64,000 bases of DNA, taken from Tomocerus qinae (lineage: Eukaryota; Arthropoda; Collembola; Entomobryomorpha; Tomoceridae). How positions within the stretch are numbered: the first letter of the stretch is position 1; each line of letters starts with the position of its first letter. The position numbers and the translations under genes are program-made. The stretch covers positions 51,648,909 to 51,712,908 of the forward strand of contig CM034547.1 of NCBI GenBank assembly GCA_020055645.1, written 5' to 3'. The notes beneath the pieces are model-generated. The model was not told where the DNA came from and searched no databases. It saw only the letters and a program-made list of their open reading frames with translations. Positions 1 to 13,208 of this stretch are shown here, piece by piece.

Positions 1-661
1 CCATTACCAGAGAAAAGGTTGACAAATATTGATAATCCAATAAAACAAAATATAATACCTTTCACAAGAATCTTTTCAATTTTGCTTTTAATCTTGCGTT
101 TATCTAATAGGTATCTCGGCACTTTCTGGATTCTTCTTGCACAATTCTTAGAATAAAAGAAGAAATATTAACCACGCTTTTATGCTTCTGTAACTAGTTA
201 ATACAGTTTCGTTTCGGTGATAGATCTTTATAAATAAGTCAAAGTTAAATATAGAGTATTAATATTTACAAACTAACTCGTTTCCACCGGTGGTAATTAT
301 TGTTTTACTTGACTAGTAAAATCGATTAATTTTCTCTTGTCAACTATTTTCTGGGGCATTTCCTAGCCTTAATCCAGTTCAAACCAATATTCTCTCACGA
401 GTTCTGGTTTAAACAGGGAAAGTACATGGCGGCATTTGTATTTTCACTTTACATGCAATATTCATTTTATATAGGACGAAGAACAGAATGTAGGATTTGG
501 GTACAATGGTAACATAATCCAAGATTTATTGTTAAATCTATAGTGCAGTTTTGTATTGGGAAAGGTCGGTCACATCATATAACTCAGGAGACTTTGTGAA
601 AATTGTTATAATGATGATGCACTATTTATAAGATACTTTAATGCGACTTTGATTGAAGCAG

Positions 662-724
662 ATTAATTTCACAAACGGGAATTCCTGCTGAAATCCCCTT
701 CGACAGCGACCACGGGAAATCTTT
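662..724 (+). CDS. Possible isolated coding exon, gene unknown
   Basis: A 63-base segment is preceded by CAG and followed by GTAAGTG. It is clearly richer in G+C than its surroundings and stays open in the frame that reads L-I-S-Q-T-G-I-P-A-E-I-P-F-D-S-D-H-G-K-S. The same frame has a stop just before the acceptor and one straight after the donor, as expected for an internal exon. Its length is a multiple of three (phase 2 in and out). The acceptor lacks a strong pyrimidine tract and I do not recognise the peptide, so this is only a candidate. Confidence 0.22.
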
Positions 725-2979
725 GTAAGTGAACACAACAGAAAGGCTTTCAACTCTACACGTAAGTAAATTATAGACAGTTAAACATCTAGTCCCCTTT
801 AAATCAAAAGCCGATTCTTGGATTTATATAAGTACTGTGACAATAGTTTTCACTCTGCACTTAAACATTATGTGATTTTCTGTAGCACGGGTCAAATTAC
901 CCCCTACATGCACACTGTTGATGTAATTTATGTCCAGATGCTTTGTATACCTTACAAATATTCTTTTAACAATTGTTATTGTAGTCTTTATTGTCAGTCA
1001 ACAATCAACAAGCAATTATTATCTAATCCCTTCACTAAAATTGGAATTAAAAAATGTGCACAAAGTAAGTAAGCTTCTATGTATTACAGTAGAGGAAACC
1101 TGTATATTTTAGCAATACAGTTTTCCATATCAAGGTACAAATTAAATTGTAAGTAGTATATAGGTCGGAGATAGTTTCATATAAGGTTAACATAAAGACG
1201 AGAAAAGTACTTGAATGTTGTGTGCATTCAATTTTTAATTCTGGTGAGCCTGTGTGTATAACAACAAGGGACGACATGGGTAATATTTTTCTGGCAAATC
1301 TGTACATTTATTAACCTGAAATATTATTCTTCGATCTATTAACATTGATTCTGCGTGGTTGCCGTGAACGTGTTCTGAAAGCATCTACATTGAAGTGAAA
1401 AGTAAATGTGAGGAAGGTATTCTTCTATAAATTGTAGCGTTATTACGTATAGCATGGTGCTGGCTATAGAAAGAATGGATGGCACATATTAGAAAGTTAT
1501 TCTACCTCATAAGTAATATTGTTAAGGAATAAAAGCACACCACGGGAGCTTGAAGAGAAGAAAAAGCAAGAAGAGCAAAAAGTAGACAAATGTGCAATAT
1601 TTCACTAATATTATTTTTCTAGAAACGGAAAGCCTGAGGCAAGTCGAATGTTTGTCTCTATACTTGCTAATACGGTATGATTTCATATAAAGCCTCTGCC
1701 TGAACCATACATGACATAATAAATCCTAATGCACATAACATAGAATATAGATTCTGTCCTAATACTATAAGTATGAAGTACCCACATTTATAACTGGATA
1801 TACTTAACGGAGAAGGAAAGAAGCACGGACAATAAAATCCCGACAAGACGGAACTGATGGAAGCATGAATATATGGATGGCGAAGAAGAACTTTGCAAAG
1901 TGTAAATCACATTTATTTTGTCACTACATAAGCTTTCCGTGATGCCGGATTTTATACTTCTTATTTAAGAAAGACGAATGAGTGAATGGTTGCCACACGA
2001 TAGACAGAAAAATTATACCTATACACTTACAGGATCTTTATACGCAAATGTACTTGAGTTCATTGCTTTCTTATCGTCAACTGCAATACCCATTTGCTTC
2101 TCATTTTTATTGACTCACTTACTCTAGCTCTAACTGGGGCAGTTCCTATCATGACAAATAAAAAATCACACAGATTACGTATGTAATGGCAAAAACATTA
2201 GCTATTCAAAACTTGCTCGCTAATATTTATCATCATTGCATTCCTATTGACTAAATAGTCCGAAGCTTATCCTTATTAACTATATCCATCACAAACATGT
2301 GTCTATATTATGCTATTTTAATACAATTTTTGCCAAGGGTTAGAAAATCCTTGACTATTTCAAAAAAATCCTGTCTACTTTCTTCTGCATAAGTTAGTGC
2401 CTTTAATAATTACTATTGACCCCAGATCAATTGCCAGATCCAAAAATAGTTGTACAATTAGCCTAAAAGGTTGTCAAGAGTACTTTTTCGAACTGAATTC
2501 TGTAATTGAGCCACGCAACGCCCCATGAAAACGTCATCGGTTTTCTGAATTGCATTAGCATAACTTCTGGTAGATAAGTGCAGTTATAAAAGGATGGATC
2601 TTTGTGTTGGTAGTTGGTAGATTTAGGTGCATAAATGGATAGCAATGGGTCGTTGAATTGAGTTTAAGTAGGAGGAAGAAAAGGGCAAACTGGGTAAAAA
2701 GCTATTTGGCCTGGTTTTAAGATTATATATACATTATTATGCCTATCTAGCCGGACTTTGTTATCTGAGGATCGCCGAGTGCATGAAATGGGACGGAGGT
2801 TAGTTTGTATGATGTGGCATAGTTTCTCAAGCTTGTTCAAAGCAAAAGCCTTCAAGTTATGGAACCGAGAAACGGATGCATTTATTTCAAAGAGGAAAGC
2901 TTGTATATAAATCTGTACTTACTCTAGAGTAGGTATAAAATAAAATCGGCATAGCTCGAATGGATATATACGACCTTTT

Positions 2980-3310
2980 GCAGGAAGAGAAAGTACATAT
3001 CCTTAGCTAAGTAGTCCAGGAGAGAGAGAGGGAGATGCACAAACAAGAATGGTAAACATATAGAAAGATCCATATCCTTAGGTCGACAGATTGCGGAGTC
3101 GCCGAACCAAATCAAACGAAGCGGCAATCGGAGAAAAGTAAAAGCCGATGGACCACAGAAGCTATAGGAGAGGCAAAGCAAGCAAGACCAACAATCTCCA
3201 TTCTCCGCTTTACATTTAGTACATGCACACACAGTAGTAGCAAGTAGCAGTGTTATGGTAGTCGAGACCCGCCAACAGAAGGACAACGTTGAAAGGAAGG
3301 AAAAGCACCT
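2980..3310. promoter_or_regulatory. GC-richer island, possible promoter or untranslated exon
   Basis: This stretch is visibly richer in G+C and CpG than its neighbours and has few stops in several frames on both strands, including a 120-codon frame on the minus strand with no recognisable motif. Such islands in this window also occur upstream of RBM7 and PDHA, so a promoter or 5' untranslated exon is a reasonable guess. No core promoter element was identified. Confidence 0.2.
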
Positions 3311-6300
3311 GGAGAGATGTATACGCAGAGTTCATCTTTGTCTTGTTCTCTCCGTGGATTCAACACTCTGTTTATAGTACACAGAACAGTAGTTTAAACT
3401 ATATATTTCCAAGATGGTACACACACTTATCGACTGGAAAAATCCTCTTTGCCTTACTTATTCATGGGATCACATTATTGAACGTATTCTTCTCACTCGA
3501 TCATGTTCCGTGCCTTGAAGGTAAAGTTCCGAAATGCTAATGCTACCCTCCATCACTCTTTTCTCAATTTTTTATCATCTGAATCTACGATCGCCAAATC
3601 GATAGCGAATTTTGGGTACAGTCAACACAACTCGCATTCTATACCTACTTATCCATGTCCTCTATGTCCCTCCCCAATTCTTATATATGTAGTTATCAGC
3701 TTATAATATTATGTATCGCCAAATGATGACTGGGGACATACTCTTTTCCACTGCTGGGAATCGAGTACTAAACCAAACCCACCCGGCCACATACCAACTC
3801 AATATTCACAACATGCCCCCAGGGAATTTCAATGAAATCCGAATTCCAGACATATAAAAACTATATCATGTTGTAACTGTAACTCTAGCATTTCCCACTT
3901 TCTCCCACCCTCCTTGTTAGTTACCTATTGGGTTCAATATGATTAAATTTATTATCTATCTGCTCCATTAGCTTACATAATTAAATCCACCCACCAACCT
4001 TCCACCTTAAATACGGATCCTTCTAACAAGTATCTCGCACATCCTGTAAAATGATATTGCAGAGCCCTAAGCCTTTTCAGATGACTCTGCAATTGCTATA
4101 ATTGTATACCGTCGAGAAGGGCTGTCGGCTGTAATATGAAAGTACCCGAACTTTCCACTTTCAAGTTTGAAATAACTCCACTGAGATTATTACGACATGT
4201 CCCTAGATTTTCGTCATAGCCATATCATGGATTAAGCCAAAAAACGACTGCAATAGCTCAGATGTTAAATTAGCCAATTAGAAAAAAGAAAATTAATCGG
4301 AATTTCGGAGTAATACAATGTACAGCAAATGGTTATGAAAACAAGAAACTGTTGATATCCGAGCTGATATTATCTAACAGTTGAATTCACTCATTGCGTT
4401 GGAGTTGTGCGTAAAATGTGAAAATGGAGTTGGTTATGTTGGATAATGCGTGAGAAAATTGCGTAGGGACTAGTGTCTGGATATTGTGTTTGTAGTCTAA
4501 GATTTTTAAAACCCATAAGTATCATAAGGCAGATGAAAGAATACGCAATTGTCCCTGCAGCTTAAAGTAAAAGAAACGGCTTTCTTCAACTGCTTTCTTT
4601 AACGTGTTGAGTCATTCATGATGCCTCTTTGAGTTTTAGCTTCTATTCAAACCTTTTCTAGTAGGTGTATTTCGTTGATGGGGCTGGGAGTAGAAAGAAC
4701 TAAGTAGTCTTCTACCTCATGGAAAGGAGTCTTGTAGTAAACATCTAGTAGTCAGTTCAGTGACTGCAGTCTATTCTATTCCATAGTAGTTTGTTGTCGC
4801 TCTCTATTCCCAAAGGCTCTTAATTTTTCTTAATCATCTCATGGAAACTGAAAACAACTCGGAAGTAAAAAGACTTTTGCTTTCTCCTGGTGGTGTTCAT
4901 CAGCTACACACTAATCACTTTAATCCCGTCTTACTTTGCCTAATATTAATTTGCTGGTGAGATGGGAAACTTTTTTAAAGCATTCTTCCTACCCTTACAC
5001 GGTTTGCTAAACACTCTGAATTACTTCTTCAAGTATGCACTACTAAACTGCCTAAATTTCTTCTTCTTCACTTCCCTTGCCTAATATGTTCATTATATTT
5101 GATGCATCTGTTTCAGACGAGAACATTATTATGTCTTCATAACTATTGTTTATGGTTTTTAATTTTGGGAATTAGAGGCATAATGCGATTAGGCATAACA
5201 TTGAAAATAATTATTAAAATAATCTACCCATACCTACCTCTACTATTCTCTTCACTCAGAAAATTTAATTCACTACTCTTTTGTAAATTGTTCTTTTTTG
5301 ATTAAATCTTATTTTCTCTGCGTGTACGCCTAAAACATCAGAAAAATTAATAAATATCTGTCTATACTTGCTGTCTTATAAGTAGCAATTCATGCATTTT
5401 CTCAACTGATATTTGAACCATCCTCTTTGGATTTGAATCACAATGGAGCTGTTAGTCTGTTTAGAAGTTTTATTTACATTGAATCCAAAATCCAATGCTT
5501 TTGCATTTTTAAATAATTATTTTTTTCTCCATTAAAAATGCTGTATCATCTATTTTTCCCTTTCTCCCCAGAAAAGATTTTTGTCACTATAATACTTATT
5601 CTATTCCAGACTGAAAAGGAACAAAATAATCCATTTAGTTAAAATACAAGCTGTTGCATCACACAGTTATTGTTAAATGTAACAATTACTTTGCAAGCGA
5701 CAATTGATTGTAATGTGCAATAATTACGTTTTGCTTTGCTATTACCTAATTAAGATAGTAGTCACGTTAAGCAGAATTTAATAAGTACTACTTTGATAGT
5801 ACCAGTGTCTTACTGTAGACAGGTATGAAATTGATTGCAATGCAGCAGCCATGAATCGTTTGAATAGCTTGTGAAAGAGAGAGGAAGTAAGGCAGAATAT
5901 TTAAAGCATTCCATCATATTAATTAAGGCTATTACAAGAAAGGTTACAATTGTTGAAGCAAAATGACACCGTCATGTTACAATCTCCTTATGAATTCCCA
6001 ACCTTGATGGGTATAGTTAAATATTGATGCCCCAGTTCTAGAACGCAAAAAAGCACATTGCATTTATTATAGCCAATTTAGATCATTAAGTCTAGTTTTC
6101 AATTTCGTCCACCTAGAACAATCTATTATTGTGTAGTCGAAATCAATAATTATTAGCTCCCAACATGTTGTCAGGTAAGTATGAGCATCAAGAAATTCAA
6201 TAGGAAGCTTTTGTAGTGCGACATGTCATTAGAACGTAACGAGTGACAACCTGACAAATACGGTACTGTGCATTGTGCATATTCACCTAGCTTTTCTTAC

Positions 6301-8789
6301 TCGAAGGGTTGTATTTGTATTTCTTCGTAAACTAGCTGCTTTGATAACTTCGTTGGCAAATAACTGGAGTATAGATTTGCTTCCAGTGTTTTTAAGAATC
6401 TCGGTTAATGAGTCTTCATAAAAAACCACGACTCAAAAGGATTTTGTTACTTGACTGAGACAAACTTTTAAAATTTCCACTAAAAATGTATTTTCTCTAA
6501 GGTTTCATCGCTCTATCATGACTTGCCTTACTTAGCAGCTAGCGAAAAGTTTTCCACAAACTACTTTCGATTAAATTACTTAATTACGTTGTATTATTTG
6601 AAAAAAAATCTTTCAGTGTTTTAAAATCCAACTTGCGTTACTACATTATCAAATGTAACTCACATAATGTACCGAGTTTATCTATATACAAGCATGTGGT
6701 TTAGAAATCATTAAAAATGAATCCATACTGTGTGCTACACGATAATACATTGCAAAAGATGAAAAGGAAAATTCAACTTGAGCAAATGAGTCATTCTAGG
6801 AAGCCTGAAATTAGTTTTCAAAGAAGTGAGTAAATTCACACAGCAGCCATATCTTGAAAATGTCTTATTGAATTATGAAACCAATTTTAAATTGCGAAAT
6901 GGTGCACTTTGCTGTCTGCTACGAAGTTAAGATGCACTCTCTTTTACGGAGCATAATTTATAGGTAAATTAGATATAATATTATAAACGTTTGTGATTTG
7001 TTTATTCAAATCGTATGTAATCTTTACTCTACATAAGCATAAAGTGGGGCATGCGCATGGGATTCTTTCATTATTCTTGAATAAATGTTTGTATGTTTCT
7101 ATGTCCGTAATATTTTGTAATTAATTAGTGAAATTCGGGCCAATGCGCAGTCGCTAGAAATTTACTGATTGCAACATTTTCTAGCACATTTTGTGTGCTA
7201 GGATTCAACTAGTGTATATTAATAAACCGTCTATTTCAGCTAAGTGGAGATTCGAGTATATATTAGTTAATATTATGATTAGTGGATATTGTTTGTAGCA
7301 TGAATAATTTAGCTGAGTAGTAAACTCACTTAGAAGTGGGAGAATGCAATTATAATTATATCGTAGGTATCTAAACAGTCCGTAAAATCGTGCTGTAGCA
7401 GAAATGAAGGGTGTGCATTAAAGCTGTGTAAAATAAAATACCTTAGGTACAGAGCAGCAGTATTACAACCAATAGAGTTCTCATGTCTGAAGGCTTTGAT
7501 TTATTCGGGACATTCATTCATTAATGGTAATTGCCTGAGTCTAGAGTATACTTGATATCATAGTTGTACAAGTAGGCTTATGATACTTATACATAAGGTA
7601 CACTGATAAAATACTTGTCCAACAAAGTGTACTCGGTTCTACATATTCCGCAGTGCAGAGTCATAATGTATACGTACTTTATCATGTTGAATTGTCCAAA
7701 TATAGCTACAGTGTAGCAAATCGGCAAGGATCCAACTAGCGATAAGACGAAAAATGAAGTTGAACTATTCAATAAGCTATTCTAATCGTTTTGTGCATGC
7801 AAAAATATTGTAACATTGCTAATAGCACAACATTAACAGTACCTAATGTACCCATTTAGATTTTCCAATAGTTATAAGTACTTTTCATTTAACTTTAATT
7901 TAACTAAAGTACTGTTTTTCTGCAGTTAACACCGTAATCAATTAATTTGTACTAGCTATAGCTTCCTACAAAAACAAATAGTTAATAGACTTACTATTTT
8001 TTTTACAGATGGATACAGGAATCTCAACACAGAAGGATATACTCTTTTCCCTGCCTACCTTTTCCGCTGTTTTCTTTCTGAAGATTAAAAAAGTTCCAAA
8101 TACACTATTCAAGGAGCGATTTTGTCAAATTATTTTTCAAGTGTAGTGTATGCGTTCGATTTACCAATGTAATATGAGGGTATATTATTTTCGATTGATG
8201 AATTACCTGCTCTCTAATGTTTATTGTTAGGTATACAGGACATAGTTTCATTATGTGTTAGTAAAATTGAATTACTGTATGAGCGATAGCGCTAGAATCC
8301 ATCACAATTTTTCAGGTAAAATTGACCACAGCGATTTGATCATATCACAAAGAAATAGATATTCTGGTAAAGCTACACTAATAGTATAGCTATATGCTAC
8401 TGGCATTAAAAGCGATTGCTAAATAATTATACAAGTAAAGTATTTTCAATTGCCATTTGCTTATATAAATGGCACTCATTGTACTGGTCAGTGGTCCCTA
8501 AAATCAGATCGATATATTTTTGGCACTGTTTTGTAGTCTATCAAATGGAAAATTGTGGCATTTATATATCATAGTAAGTTCGTCAAGAAATCATTCAAGA
8601 CGTAAAAAATAAATAGGTAGTAAACATACATATTGTATCTTATATCATGCAAACACTAAAAACGATAATAGAAATCTGTCTCATTCTGACTGAAAAAATG
8701 GGAAAATCCTATAATAATAATGGTTCATACCAAGCAACCCGTGGCAGATCCCCATGGAAAAATGAAAAAATGAAAAGTGGGTGGGAAAG

Positions 8790-8824
8790 CTCGCCAATTG
8801 ACGTCATTGGCGAGTGTGTATTTA
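8790..8824. promoter_or_regulatory. CRE inside a CCAAT-bearing palindrome, TATA-like box beside it
   Basis: The full CRE core TGACGTCA (8800-8807 region) sits at the centre of an inverted repeat whose arms are CTCGCCAA and TTGGCGAG. Each arm therefore supplies a CCAAT/ATTGG box. A TATTTAAA box follows about ten bases later (about 8819-8826). CREB/ATF and NF-Y sites occur together in many animal promoters; whether this one works, and for which transcript, is unknown. No gene starts next to it. Confidence 0.3.
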
Positions 8825-9035
8825 AATTGAGATCCCCAAGTGGGGGAAATTAGGGATCGGCTGTAGTCATGTAAATTTTCCACACATTTTCACTTGTTCC
8901 GAACCCCCAATAAATCGAATAATCTGCCATTCCTTTTCTATAATATTATATTCTATATTCCTTGATACCAAGGAGCTTTAACTGGTTTAGGTATCCCTTG
9001 GTTTCTCTTTGGCTGTTGACACTCCTTGGTTCATA

Positions 9036-9076
9036 CAAGGTTTATAAAATTTCCAGATATGGTTTTATAAACCTTG
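9036..9076. repeat. 14-bp perfect inverted repeat (hairpin)
   Basis: CAAGGTTTATAAAA and its exact reverse complement are separated by a 13-base loop. Further CTTGG/CCAAG motifs on either side (8955-9080) suggest the core of a small decayed inverted-repeat element. Confidence 0.5.
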
Positions 9077-10858
9077 GTTTATACATAATACTATCTTTAA
9101 GTGCCTAGAATGATAGAATTTAACTGTAACATATTATACAATTTAGATGTATATTATTTGTACGGTCAGTTCGCTACTATTATTAATCACCGTGTATCAT
9201 ATCTATAAATACCATTTCCCGATTGGTATACGAAGTAAGAGCGAAAATTTAGTACTATACTTATGTGGGCATGACATAAGGCAGGCTTTTTATAAATGGT
9301 CTCAGTTACATAACCTTTTATTGCAATTGCATATAGCAAAAGCAGAGCTATAAGTACATTGCATTAAATCAAGTTATTGTCCTTGTACTTGTAACTTGTA
9401 AGTACCTAAGATAAGTATGTAACGGCATATTAAAGTTGTTTACACTAATATGGGTAGTAATGAAATGTCAGGCTTCATAATAATTTGAGTTTGGTTCGGT
9501 AAGGGATTGTGATAACAGTTAATAGTTTCGAATAAAAGCAAAAATAGTTTATAGTTGGCAATGCAGGTAACATACCGAACTCTGAATCTGAACATTGTAA
9601 TTTGACAGATCCATTTATAAATGTCTGTTGTTTATTGCAATGAGCATTTTCAGTCATGAGCATACAAAATAACTGTCATGTTTGATAAATCCAACTACCA
9701 AAACTTAGGTACAGAGGAAGAAAGGTTGAACAGAGGTACAGAGGTTGAAAGTTGAGGTATAGACTGGCGATAGCTACAAATAGAATAAAAATACAATTCG
9801 ACCCAACAGCTAAAGCTGTGCGCAATGTCATGTCACTAGCATCAAAAGGACAGTCCCCTCGTTTACTTAAACGTTTGAACATCAATGAGAGCCATTTAAG
9901 CTGGTGATGTATGAATAATTAAATAAAATTAGAGTGGTCGATCGTAAATAAACCTTATTAAATAGCAGGACTTTATGTCAATAAACATGTTATCACTCTA
10001 CCCTGCTCTATGGATTTATGAACACAAAGTTCGATTCAAACTATACTAATACGACAATACGACTACAAACAGTTCCTCCCATGCATGTCCCATTAATCCC
10101 ATACATTCACCTTCTGTCATCGTACCTCATGCACAATATTTTGAATCAATTTTTTAGTACCTATAATTGTGACTTTATGAATCAAGATAAAAATTAATGA
10201 GGTGACATAAATGTTTCCGAGAACATAACTGACAGCAACTTTTAATTTTATGTCCATACTGCAGTATATTTATATTTGACATACATATCACATTTATGGA
10301 GGAAAATTCTATTTTATTGTCAGATCAAAATTAAAACCACAATTCTCATACGAACTATAAATTACTTATTATGCACATAACAAATTAAAAGCAATCTATA
10401 TTACTTGAAAGATGGGAAATTAAAATGACAAGGGAGGGAAAAGTTTTACATAAAACGTTTAGATACATTGCATAACGTAAATACAAATGGCAGTAGTGTA
10501 TAATTTATTTATTTATCACTACATGCACAGATCCCAAAAATTGTTGACAACAATCCAATACACCATTATTATCAGGGTGTAACATGTGATATATTTATCT
10601 AAATATCGCACGACAAAGGGAAGGTTCCTGAAAATCCACTGTTCATCAGTATCAGTAAATTCGACATCCCTCTAAGTATATAGGTTCCATAATTTTCAAT
10701 GAACCATACAATGAAGATTTTGTATGGCGTAATTGATACATTAAAGCATACATATATCCTTGAACATGCAAATGTAAAATAAGGTGGGTCATCATAAGAT
10801 GCCCTACTCAATAAACTGGATGTAGTCCATGTCGATAGTGCAATTAGGGCATAAAATG

Positions 10859-11340
10859 CTAAGACACTCCAACGTAAGAACACAATCTCAGTGACACAAT
10901 ATGATCGGGAAAAGTGCACTTTTTCCGTAACTTTATTGCTTTAACATAAGCACTGTACCGTATTAATACCATGTATTTTGGTAGCAAGAAAGAGAAAACG
11001 GAGAAAACAATCAGGAGGAAGAATAGTAGAATTTCTTGTTTTTTGAGACTTGTTTGTAGTTTGAGACAATGAAGTAGCACAAAGCAAAGTAGTAGACGGG
11101 AGGGTCCATCTGTTGGAGGAAAAGGGGTTGATGAGGAGTGCAGCTGTTGAGTGGGTGTTTGTCTGCTACACGTCAGAGTTGGCTGACGATGAGCAACTTT
11201 CTGCTGTTGAAAGAGGTTAGAAAAAGGCAAGTAAGTGTGTGTATTGTATAGGGAGTTAGGGTAGGACCGTATGTATAGTACTACGTGTACTCTCTCACTC
11301 ACTCCTTAGTAAACGTAGGCAAGAAGCACGGGCAGAGAGT
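10859..11340. promoter_or_regulatory. GC-richer island upstream of Rab1
   Basis: A less AT-rich stretch with a CT-rich run (TCTCTCACTCACTC near 11.29 kb) and a 147-codon frame on the minus strand that has no recognisable motif. It lies about 1.9 kb before the Rab1 start codon. Because the first coding exon of Rab1 is only 23 bases, an upstream untranslated exon and promoter are likely somewhere in this region. Placement here is inference. Confidence 0.2.
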
Positions 11341-13208
11341 GTGACTCTTCCAGTAGTATTTTTCTAGTGAGGACAACTGCCATAATTGCCATCCCACAAC
11401 AAGATAATATGCATACGTGCACTTCAACAGTCCTACTTTATTTACTTCAGTCAGTGTGTTCCTCCTCGCCTTTTGCGTTCTTTCTAATCTAAAGTTACAT
11501 TGCGTTTTACATAAGAGACGGAATCAAGTGATTTTCGGATGACGTAGCACACAGAGACAAGACAGACGTTCAATAGTTGATGACTGAACTGAAAACGAGT
11601 CAAGTCATACGATACTATCTGTATCAGTCTATCCAACACAAATCCAATAGAACAATTTGGAATAAATACCTGCCTTATGATCATTTATATTGGCAGCAAG
11701 AGGGGAGGATAATACACTGTTCCTATAACTCTTTCCTTTGATTTCTAATAATAATATTGATATTTTGCTGATTTGATCCCTGTTTTGTGATTCTCTCAGA
11801 AAGAAAGAAAATATCATTTACCTTTACACAATTATACAGTGATTATCCAGAGGCTCTTCTACTGCCAGCAGCAGATAGTACAAAGAAAAGTAACAGATTA
11901 TCTTCTTTCGACATCATATACCAACCTTTAACCTTGTGACGTATTTTTAGTGCTTAAATGCTTAATTTCTTATATTTGCCTCGACGTTTTTAATCTTTTA
12001 CTTCTCTAATAATTTCTGAAAATTAATAAAAATGTTTCCATTTGCAGGATACTGATTTTAGTTCAGCATTTTGTTAACTGATCCACTAATTAGAAAAGAA
12101 GAGGAAAATAATTTTTGACTTCCTTCTGCCTTCCTTGTCTGTTTTTCACCGACCTTGAAACTCCGCCAGATAATCTGTTTCAAAAATATCTAAGCTTCAG
12201 GTAATTACTTTGTACATTACTTACTTTCAATTTTGTCAAATAAATATTTAAATATGCACTCACCATACTCACCAAGTATTCAACATTCAATATTGAACAA
12301 TTAAAACTACATCGTACTGAGGTAAAATAGATTTATATGCGTATTTTATATTTGATTATTTTAAAACTTGACACTTGAAGCATTGAAACAGGCAATGTCA
12401 AATGTTGAATGTGAAAATTATTAATTAGTCTGTGTTGCACTAAATCACAAATGGGAAAAGTCGTAACTGGACAAATTTGGATTTTGGAAATAATTTCGTT
12501 TATAATAGTTCATGACTAAAGTGAGTTTTGACTTAAGATTTAGAGTGCAGTTTTAAAATTATCTGAAGTCCGGAATTGAATTGACATACATCAATATAAA
12601 ACAAAATTATATTCTGATGTTTCGTATTCTTGATTAAGTTCGTCAGCTGTTTATATTATTATTATATTATTTATTTGTATTTTATCGCAAGAAACAAAAC
12701 AAGACGTAATCATGAGTCAATATACCGTTTTCAGTTTTGTTAATTATTTAATTACTAGTAAAACTGATTACAACAATCAATAATGTAATCGACACATATT
12801 TCCTGATCACTTCACTGATTTACAATTTGACAATCTCGGGACTTGTATTTAATTTTATTTTATTTGACAGGAAAATAGTTTTGTTATTACTCATTTGCCA
12901 CGTCTGATATTTTGGTATATACTTCATTTGCGTGCAAGAATACATTCTATAGAATTGTCAATATCCGTGATTCATACATATGAGCCTGTTAAAATTGTTG
13001 AGTACTTACAATTTATGATTTCTAGGTAGTAATTTGTTACTCAATGCTATTATTAGCTATGATCAATGATACAATTTTCGATTGTGCACCTTACAAATTC
13101 CTAAACGTTATTAGGCATTGTAAATGTAAATCAGTGTTTGTTGGTTTTTATATAGGTCATTACTTCTATTAACCTGCTGTAACTTCCACCTGAATCTTAT
13201 TCTTTGGA

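Larger units (their letters stand above)
1..13208. other. Gene-poor 13-kb left flank
   Basis: No gene was recognised over this AT-rich stretch. Open frames are short and show no family motif. What stands out is listed separately: an exon-like 63-base island near 0.7 kb, GC-richer islands near 3.0-3.3 kb and 11.0-11.3 kb, a CRE/CCAAT palindrome near 8.8 kb and a hairpin near 9.05 kb. It may be intron of a gene lying to the left, intergenic DNA, or the 5' untranslated region and promoter of Rab1; the sequence does not decide. Confidence 0.5.

Noticed and set aside
2924-3286. 120-codon frame on the minus strand rich in Cys/Leu
   Set aside because: No recognisable family; it lies over a GC-richer island with open frames on both strands.
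10859-11302. 147-codon frame on the minus strand
   Set aside because: No motif or homology recognised; biased composition in a GC-richer island. Kept only as a promoter-like region.
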